Below, one piece after another: positions 22,345 through 27,125 of a stretch of 27,125 nucleotides of DNA. Below the pieces are notes generated by a model. It did no database searches. It saw only the letters and a program-made list of their open reading frames with translations, and had not been told where the DNA came from. The number at the start of each line of letters is the position of its first letter. Position 1 is the first letter of the stretch. Position numbers and translations under genes: made by a program. Source of the DNA: a virus; the IMG/VR virus record IMGVR_UViG_3300021438_000061, positions 1 to 27,125 of that record. One strand, written 5' to 3'.

Positions 22345-24141
22345 TTATCCCTCGATTGTTGAAATGTTGTTGCGTTTAACAACGTGTACCTTTTCCAATA
22401 AGGGGTGGCTGAATCCGTGACTAACGAGTATGGTATTGAGTGCTTCTTCTTTGAGTAAGACTTCAATCAATTTCTCCTTACCATCCACATCTAGGGCCTC
22501 TATAGTTTCATCTAAAACTAGGAGATTTATTCGGCTTTGACTTAAACTTTGCATTAGTTTACGAATAGCTAATAGTGTTGCCACATTAACTCTGGCTCGT
22601 TCACCTCCGCTAAGTGCAAGTATGTCAATATCTGTTCCATTATCAGTAATAACCACATTTAATTTGTCACTACCGCTAATCTGAAAACTAATTTGAAATC
22701 TGCCACCACTAAGTTCGCCTAGATACTCATTACTGATGCCCTCTAGGTCTTTAACAAGATTTTCAATCTTATACGCCACTAATCCTGTTGTACTAAAAGT
22801 TTTCACTAAAGTATTAATAGTATTTAGTTTTGCAGTCAACTGCTTTGCCGTTGCATCCCATTCACCAAGTTCTAACTCCATTTCAACTATTTGTGATTTT
22901 ATCAATTCTAGTCGATTGTTGTGTGCAGTTACTTCTTGGTTATGCTTTTCCGCATTAGCAATATCTTGTTTTGTTTTTGCTATTTGTTGTTGCAAACCTT
23001 TTAATTGTTCTTGTAATATTGCTTCATCCAATAGACTTTCGGGCAATTCCGTATCTATTAATTGATGGTACTTTTCCCAGTGCTCTTGATTTTGAATAGC
23101 GGTTTTCCAAGCATTAAGTTGATCATTGTATTCTACAATTTTTTCTGATTCCAGCAGCGCCTCAGCTTTAGCATTTGCTATTAGCGCGTCTTGTTCTGAG
23201 ATTAAGTTTTGTGTTTTATCTGTATCAATTGCTTGTAAGCAAGTAGGACAATTACCGTGCAGTGCTTGCATTTTCTTTTTGAACATGGTTGCATCTTGAA
23301 TAGTCTTATCGTATTCAGCTTTTCTAGCTATTGATATGCTTACTACGCCCTCTGGTTTAGCAGGCATAGGTAACAGTGTAATTTCAGCTAATAATTGTTT
23401 GTATACATTATTTTTTGAAATCTTTTTATTGGTTTTTTCAATGTCTTGAATTGTAGTTGATAATCTACTAGCCTCTGCAACTAGACTATCGTCTAAAACG
23501 GAAACCGGAGCATAGCCTTTTGGTTCAAAACTTGTTTTACTATACTTGCCTATCCACTGCTGAATAGTATCTAACTTAGCTTGTGCTTGTGTAAGGTCTT
23601 TACCTACTTCCGCTGCTGCTTGTTTAAATACTTCTCCAGCTTGTGTATATTTGCCTAAGTTAAGTAGTTCGATTAGAAACTTTTTTCTAGCAGTATCAGC
23701 ACTAGTTAGAAATTCTAGGCTACCAGCATGACTTTGATAAACAATCTGTGAAAATGTTTTGTGGTCTATGCCAATTAACTGTTCTATTAATTTATAAGTA
23801 GTAGTGGCAGTATGACCACTAATGTCCTCGGAACCTTTGTAGAGTTTTACTTGCTGTTGTTGGCCGCGTTTTGTTTCAATTTTATAATCACAACCGTCTT
23901 TGTTAAATACAAGTTCGATTTGATAATGCTTGTCCTTAATATAACGATTTAAAATATCGCCTTTTTTAATGCCTTTGCTGTTTTTATTGAACAGGACTTC
24001 TTCTAAGATTAGTGCAACACTGCTTTTACCATGACCATTTTTACCCACAAGCTGAGTAAGTGGACTCTGTGTAAAATCAATTCGGTTGCCCTCGCCATAA
24101 CTAAAAGCATTAGACCAGCGTAGTTCTTTTAGTATAATCAT
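22345..24141 (-). CDS. 46: Recombination nuclease ATPase subunit, gp46/SbcC/Rad50-like
   Basis: This 598-residue SMC-like ATPase is close in length to T4 gp46. Walker A is GKNGHGKSS (33-41). A coiled-coil middle contains the zinc-hook motif CPTC (298-301). The ABC signature is LSGGERARVNVA (from residue 510) and Walker B is LLVLDETIEALD (from residue 540), with ILVSHGFSH as the H-loop. With gp47 it resects DNA ends for recombination-dependent replication and degrades host DNA. The start overlaps the gp47 stop by 4 bases. The coiled coil is short compared with bacterial SbcC. Confidence 0.94.
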   Translation of the reverse strand: MIILKELRWSNAFSYGEGNRIDFTQSPLTQLVGKNGHGKSSVALILEEVLFNKNSKGIKKGDILNRYIKDKHYQIELVFNKDGCDYKIETKRGQQQQVKLYKGSEDISGHTATTTYKLIEQLIGIDHKTFSQIVYQSHAGSLEFLTSADTARKKFLIELLNLGKYTQAGEVFKQAAAEVGKDLTQAQAKLDTIQQWIGKYSKTSFEPKGYAPVSVLDDSLVAEASRLSTTIQDIEKTNKKISKNNVYKQLLAEITLLPMPAKPEGVVSISIARKAEYDKTIQDATMFKKKMQALHGNCPTCLQAIDTDKTQNLISEQDALIANAKAEALLESEKIVEYNDQLNAWKTAIQNQEHWEKYHQLIDTELPESLLDEAILQEQLKGLQQQIAKTKQDIANAEKHNQEVTAHNNRLELIKSQIVEMELELGEWDATAKQLTAKLNTINTLVKTFSTTGLVAYKIENLVKDLEGISNEYLGELSGGRFQISFQISGSDKLNVVITDNGTDIDILALSGGERARVNVATLLAIRKLMQSLSQSRINLLVLDETIEALDVDGKEKLIEVLLKEEALNTILVSHGFSHPLLEKVHVVKRNNISTIEG

Positions 24142-25091
24142 AGTTCTAGCTTGTCCGAATAATTGTAAAATTCTTTTAATGTTTCCGAAACTGCGTCTTC
24201 ATTAAGCTGTAGGATATAAGTTAGATATTCCTTAACCTCTTCGCCTAGTGAAAGTTCTGGGTCTAAGATTAGCTGAGTTTCCTGTGCGCGTTTAACTACC
24301 TTTTTATCGATGAGATCGCTGTCTTCTAGCTGGCCCAGTTCGTGCAAGTCACCCTCAATTTCATAAATGGTATGGTGAAACGGCGTCTGCGGCTTAGGGT
24401 CATGTACACCTACTGTTTGCTTAATCAACTGCGGAAGCTGAAAAGGCATCCAAATATGAGTTAAATTATCGCAGTCTAGTAATATAGCTCCAGTATTAAC
24501 CTCATTACGGTGAAAACTAGTAGTATAAGGACTGCCTGGGTATAAAATGTTTCTTTGCGAGTTCTCATAGCTGTGTAAGTCTCCGGCTAGCACCCGTTGC
24601 CAACGATCAAATAGTGCTAAATCTACTTCTGGTTTAACGTGTGGCGGAATTTCTCCGCGAACATGAGTACAAAGAATCTTTTCTGCAAAAGTATACTTTG
24701 TAGTTTCCAGTTCTTTTAGTTTATTATAGGGTACAAAATCAATACCATGTCTGGTATAGAAATCATCTACAATAGTTACTAGTGGATTAATTCTAGTAGT
24801 AGCACGTTTTAAATAGCTTAGGAATGTAGTATCCTTTTTAAGCATTTCATGATTGCCAGGATAAACTATACACTCTACATCAATACTAGCAATTAAGTCA
24901 AAATATAACTCAACCTCGTCCATAGTAGGCAAACGGTCAAATATGTCACCGCCTAAGACTACTATGTCGGCATGCTGCTGCATCTTGTTAAATTGTTCTA
25001 TAAATAACTGAAATCTGTTTTTAGCCCATTCAACTGGCACATTTTTTTGACCCAGTTTTATGTGAATATCTGCAATGAAAAGTATGTTCAT
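24138..25091 (-). CDS. 47: Recombination nuclease subunit, gp47/SbcD/Mre11-like
   Basis: This 317-residue metallophosphoesterase has the phosphoesterase motifs in order: IADIH (Asp8, His10), GGDIFDR (47-53), YPGNHEM (77-83), THVRGE (about 141-146) and AGDLHSYEN (about residue 169). This is the Mre11/SbcD nuclease family, partner of the gp46-type ATPase encoded immediately downstream with a 4-base overlap. The C-terminal region (LGEEVKEYLTYILQLNEDAV, then FYNYSDKLEL) would contact the ATPase. The start (ATG at 25091) lies inside the last codons of the HNH gene with a 4-base overlap, so the nuclease gene upstream may influence its translation. Confidence 0.93.
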   Translation of the reverse strand: MNILFIADIHIKLGQKNVPVEWAKNRFQLFIEQFNKMQQHADIVVLGGDIFDRLPTMDEVELYFDLIASIDVECIVYPGNHEMLKKDTTFLSYLKRATTRINPLVTIVDDFYTRHGIDFVPYNKLKELETTKYTFAEKILCTHVRGEIPPHVKPEVDLALFDRWQRVLAGDLHSYENSQRNILYPGSPYTTSFHRNEVNTGAILLDCDNLTHIWMPFQLPQLIKQTVGVHDPKPQTPFHHTIYEIEGDLHELGQLEDSDLIDKKVVKRAQETQLILDPELSLGEEVKEYLTYILQLNEDAVSETLKEFYNYSDKLEL

Positions 25092-25558
25092 AAATTTAAT
25101 TCTTTTTTATAATTTTCTACCGCTATAGAAGCTTCTTCTCCAGTATCGTACATTCCTATATGAATTGTTTTACCTGCTATTTTTATAGCTGCTTGATACC
25201 TATTATATACTTTTCTAACATTTCTATAGCCAGAGGTGGAGAGTTTTTTATTTGCTTTTCGTACATTTTTATTTTGACTAATATCTTGTAAATTATCAAG
25301 CCTATTATCGTCTTTTATGCCATTTATATGATCAATGATATGTTCGGGCCATTCTTGGAAACAATAGAACCATGCTAATCTATGTGCTAAATATAGTTTT
25401 CCATCTACGCTAATTTGTCTATAACCAGAACCATTAACACTACCTGCAATAGAATTGGCTTTTGCTAATCTTTTTCTATCCACTTTCCAAGTAAATATAC
25501 CAGTATCAGGATTATAACTTAGTAATTCTAATAATCGTTCATGTTTAATATGTTCCAT
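25088..25558 (-). CDS. HNH homing-type endonuclease
   Basis: This 156-residue free-standing HNH nuclease has an N-terminal element (YNPDTGIFTWKVDRKRL and NGSGYRQISVDGKLYLAHRL), the HNH core His59-Arg60 ... Asp76-His77-Ile-Asn79-Gly80, then NRLDNLQDIS and NKNVR (residues 85-100). A C-terminal AP2-like DNA-binding segment follows (SGYRNVRKVYNRYQAAIKI ... GMYDTGEEA). Such genes spread by cutting intron- or gene-free alleles in related phages. It lies between SSB and gp47, partners that are often adjacent, and overlaps gp47 by 4 bases. It looks more AT-rich than the neighbouring genes, consistent with later arrival. AAAGG lies 7 bases before the ATG. Confidence 0.9.
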   Translation of the reverse strand: MEHIKHERLLELLSYNPDTGIFTWKVDRKRLAKANSIAGSVNGSGYRQISVDGKLYLAHRLAWFYCFQEWPEHIIDHINGIKDDNRLDNLQDISQNKNVRKANKKLSTSGYRNVRKVYNRYQAAIKIAGKTIHIGMYDTGEEASIAVENYKKELNL

Positions 25559-25581
25559 GCTGCAACCTTTAAAGCGTAAAT

Positions 25582-25612
25582 AGCCCGCTAAAGCACAGTA
25601 CTCTAGCGGGCT
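25582..25612 (-). terminator. Hairpin/terminator after the SSB gene
   Basis: AGCCCGCTA (25582-25590) and TAGCGGGCT (25604-25612) form a perfect 9-bp GC-rich stem with a 13-base loop, 7 bases past the SSB stop on the - strand. The following - strand sequence, ATTTACGCTTT, has only an interrupted T tract, so termination may be partial. It would limit read-through into the HNH and gp47/46 genes or stabilise the SSB mRNA. Confidence 0.7.
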
Positions 25613-25618
25613 TGTTGT

Positions 25619-26254
25619 TTAACCTAGCTCTTTTACAGCTTCTTGATCGCTTTGAGAATTCTCTTCTTCTACACCAGCTTGAAGTTTTTCCAGCAGTGCT
25701 TTAATTTCATCAGGAGTTGCACGAGGATACTTTTCGTCAATAGGCAGTGCTTTTGCAGCCAGTTCAGTTTCTTGAGCACTAAGAGCGCGTGGCTTGCAAC
25801 GCAAAACTTGCAAGGTATATTCCACGTTGTACGTCAGTGGCCCAGTTTTTACTCGTTTAAATACCACATCCCAGCCAGTTTCTGGATCAGTAGGATCACC
25901 CAGATCTTCTGCTGCTGTGATAATTTGTTCAAACAGTTTCTTTTTCAGGTTAAGAACTTTGACTTTACCGTCCTTAGGGTCAATGCAGTTAACTGCATAG
26001 CTCCACGAACATTTAAGATCGCCGTGGAATTCAGGAACCCAATCTTTTTCCAGATTGTCAAACTTCTCTTTTTCACGGCTAAACGCAAGACACTCCACTG
26101 GAATATCTTTGTTGTTAGTACCACGAACCCAATAAACATATCGGGGTAGTACACCACCAATCAATCGAACGACGTTTTCGCCGTCTTTGTATTCGTAGCT
26201 TTCAACGGAAGATTTTTGTGCGCGACCTTTTGTTTGCTTAAAGCTAAGTGCCAT
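25619..26254 (-). CDS. 32: Single-stranded DNA-binding protein (T4 gp32-like)
   Basis: This 211-residue protein has a basic N-terminus (MALSFKQTKGRAQKSS), an OB-fold-like core (VVRLIGGVLPRYVYWVRG; CSWSYAVNCIDPKDGKVKVL; LKKKLFEQIITAAEDLGDPT; TGPLTYNVEYTLQVLRCKP) and an acidic C-terminal tail (EEENSQSDQEAVKELG). The core order resembles T4 gp32: an aromatic strand, a D..xGKV.x.. strand, a KK-F/W helix, then a Y-rich strand. Acidic tails are the usual docking site for replication partners. It is shorter than T4 gp32 (301 residues), and a canonical zinc-binding cluster is not obvious. It starts 2 bases after the preceding stop with GAGGAAAC upstream, a strong ribosome site suited to an abundant protein. 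Confidence 0.82.
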   Translation of the reverse strand: MALSFKQTKGRAQKSSVESYEYKDGENVVRLIGGVLPRYVYWVRGTNNKDIPVECLAFSREKEKFDNLEKDWVPEFHGDLKCSWSYAVNCIDPKDGKVKVLNLKKKLFEQIITAAEDLGDPTDPETGWDVVFKRVKTGPLTYNVEYTLQVLRCKPRALSAQETELAAKALPIDEKYPRATPDEIKALLEKLQAGVEEENSQSDQEAVKELG

Positions 26255-26256
26255 TT

Positions 26257-26643
26257 TTAAGTTTCCTCGTGTATAAATTTAATTTGTTTGTTTGCGATTA
26301 TTAAAAGCGGGTTTGACTTTATTTTTTGTAAGTCAATATCAGGATATAGTGTTAAATCTAGTGATTTAATGCCGTGGGTTTTGTATAAGCCATAATTGCG
26401 TAATCCGGCTAATCTAATATATTGTGCTCTATATGCTGAATCTATGCCCGTGTTTTTGAAGAACGGTTCAGGTTTAAGTAAGAAACTACTTCCTGCCTTT
26501 AGTCTTGGTAATGGCTTGTATTTTTCGTGAACATTTTTTGGTATAGTCACACCCCTGTAAAACTTGTGCAATGCTTCTACCATATATTCGGCATTACATT
26601 GTGTGTCTTGCTCTAGGGTTTTAAGGTTAAAAAATAAAGTCAT
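26257..26643 (-). CDS. Conserved phage protein of unknown function
   Basis: This 128-residue soluble, basic protein (MTLFFNLKTLEQDTQCNAEY, HKFYRGVTIPKN, KPLPRLKAGSSFLLKPEPFF, AGLRNYGLYKTHGIKSLDL, LYPDIDLQKIKSNPLL) looks well folded. Its segments have the feel of a conserved phage family found next to SSB genes, but no function is known. It has no catalytic motif or membrane segment. It is the first gene after the promoter at 26663-26691 and is followed by SSB after only 2 bases, so the two are co-transcribed. A role in replication or recombination is suggested only by context. Confidence 0.68.
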   Translation of the reverse strand: MTLFFNLKTLEQDTQCNAEYMVEALHKFYRGVTIPKNVHEKYKPLPRLKAGSSFLLKPEPFFKNTGIDSAYRAQYIRLAGLRNYGLYKTHGIKSLDLTLYPDIDLQKIKSNPLLIIANKQIKFIHEET

Positions 26644-26662
26644 TTCTCTGATCTAAGAATAT

Positions 26663-26691
26663 ATTATAGCACAATGAACAAAGATTTACAA
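26663..26691 (-). promoter_or_regulatory. Sigma-70-type promoter
   Basis: On the - strand, TTGTAA (26691-26686) and TATAAT (26668-26663) are separated by 17 bases, in the only sizeable gap (26644-26701) between the helicase and the unknown gene. It would start an mRNA about 13 bases before the ATG at 26643 and feed SSB. The -10 box is perfect and the -35 box matches consensus at four of six bases. Confidence 0.65.
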
Positions 26692-26701
26692 GTGTAAATT
26701 T

Positions 26702-27125
26702 TTATACCAGTTCAATGTCCCAGCCTTTACGCATATAGAATCCTAATCTATCCCTGTTTTGTTTTTTATCCATGTAACCTGCAAATTGCATATCTAGTAC
26801 TACTGGAGTTAGTTTATCGTCGTGTTGACGTTGAATTCTGCCTACAATCTGCTCTAGTAAACTATCATTTGCAATTGGTACTGCTAAGATAACACAACTA
26901 AGTGAATTTATGGAGATGCCTTCGCTAAAGATTTGGCGGCTACCAGCAATGCACATTTTTTCTTTTGTGAGTAATTGCTGTTTAATCTGTTGACGTTGCT
27001 CAAAGTTGGTTTCGCCAGTAACCAACACACACGTTTCTCCGACATATTCCTTTACCTTTTGTAAAAATCCAACTCTGTCTGCAATAACTAAAACTTGATG
27101 CCCAAGTGCAACTTGAATTTTTGCT
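26702..27125 (-). CDS. uvsW: SF2 helicase C-terminal part, UvsW-like (partial)
   Basis: The frame runs off the right edge; about 141 residues of the C-terminus are present. It begins AKIQVALGHQVLVIADRVGF, the motif IV-type strand of RecA domain 2. VLVTGETN follows, then FSEGISINSLSCVILAVPIA (motif V) and LLEQIVGRIQRQ, the Q..GR..R of helicase motif VI, whose Arg finger couples ATP hydrolysis. This is the second RecA-like domain of a superfamily 2 helicase. The neighbouring SSB and gp46/47 genes make a UvsW-type branch-migration helicase the best guess; a generic DEAD/DEAH helicase is possible because the N-terminal motifs are outside the window. A longer reading is required, as the apparent GTG at 27028 is internal. 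Confidence 0.82.
   Translation of the reverse strand, partial: AKIQVALGHQVLVIADRVGFLQKVKEYVGETCVLVTGETNFEQRQQIKQQLLTKEKMCIAGSRQIFSEGISINSLSCVILAVPIANDSLLEQIVGRIQRQHDDKLTPVVLDMQFAGYMDKKQNRDRLGFYMRKGWDIELV

Noticed and set aside
22344-22466. N-terminal extension of the 82-residue gene
   Set aside because: It lies wholly inside gp46, and a good GAGGGA ribosome site precedes the ATG at 22343.
24999-25006. Second TATAAATA on the + strand
   Set aside because: It lies inside the gp47 gene, antisense to it, with no + strand gene downstream.

Overview
This window is a piece of a tailed double-stranded DNA phage (Caudoviricetes) with a distant T4-like replication set, infecting a Gram-negative host. 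The Gram-negative assignment rests on a two-component spanin pair whose outer partner carries a lipobox. The base composition is AT-rich, and the many glycine-rich, LamG-like and SPRY-like fibre proteins look like those of uncultivated marine or freshwater phages. The exact host cannot be told from the sequence. No integrase, tRNA, CRISPR array or insertion sequence is visible.

The window has two convergent halves. Positions 1-17761 are all on the + strand. They hold the end of one gene, then four glycine-rich adhesin-like genes (124-7673) with a small conserved gene among them. A run of fibre and fibre-associated genes follows (7683-12055), including a cupin-fold protein and a very Tyr/Asn/Pro-rich repetitive protein. 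A translationally coupled block (12060-15175) contains a 2-oxoglutarate/Fe(II) oxygenase, two related proteins of unknown function, a fibre-associated protein and a further fibre gene. After one small gene comes a compact lysis cassette: i-spanin, o-spanin, a holin-like membrane protein and an SLT-type endolysin. The half ends with phoH.

Positions 17804-27125 are all on the - strand and carry DNA metabolism. In transcription order these are the C-terminal part of a UvsW-like helicase, an unknown protein, a gp32-like single-strand DNA-binding protein followed by a hairpin, an HNH homing-type endonuclease, the gp47/gp46 recombination nuclease pair, a small unknown protein and a PD-(D/E)XK resolvase-like nuclease. 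After a near-consensus sigma-70 promoter come a small membrane protein, a FEN-type 5'-3' exonuclease, dUTPase, a B12-dependent ribonucleotide reductase and a 63-residue protein. The two halves meet at a strong symmetrical terminator at 17764-17799.

The most striking observation is in the lysis cassette. The endolysin frame has no ATG, GTG or TTG start ahead of its catalytic Glu motif. The N-terminal part expected for this family lies instead at the end of the holin-like gene, one frame away. A correctly phased slippery heptamer, CCCAAAG (16486-16492), sits exactly where the frames must join. Read literally, the endolysin would be made as a 318-residue holin-endolysin fusion by -1 ribosomal frameshifting. 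A one-base assembly error is the main alternative.
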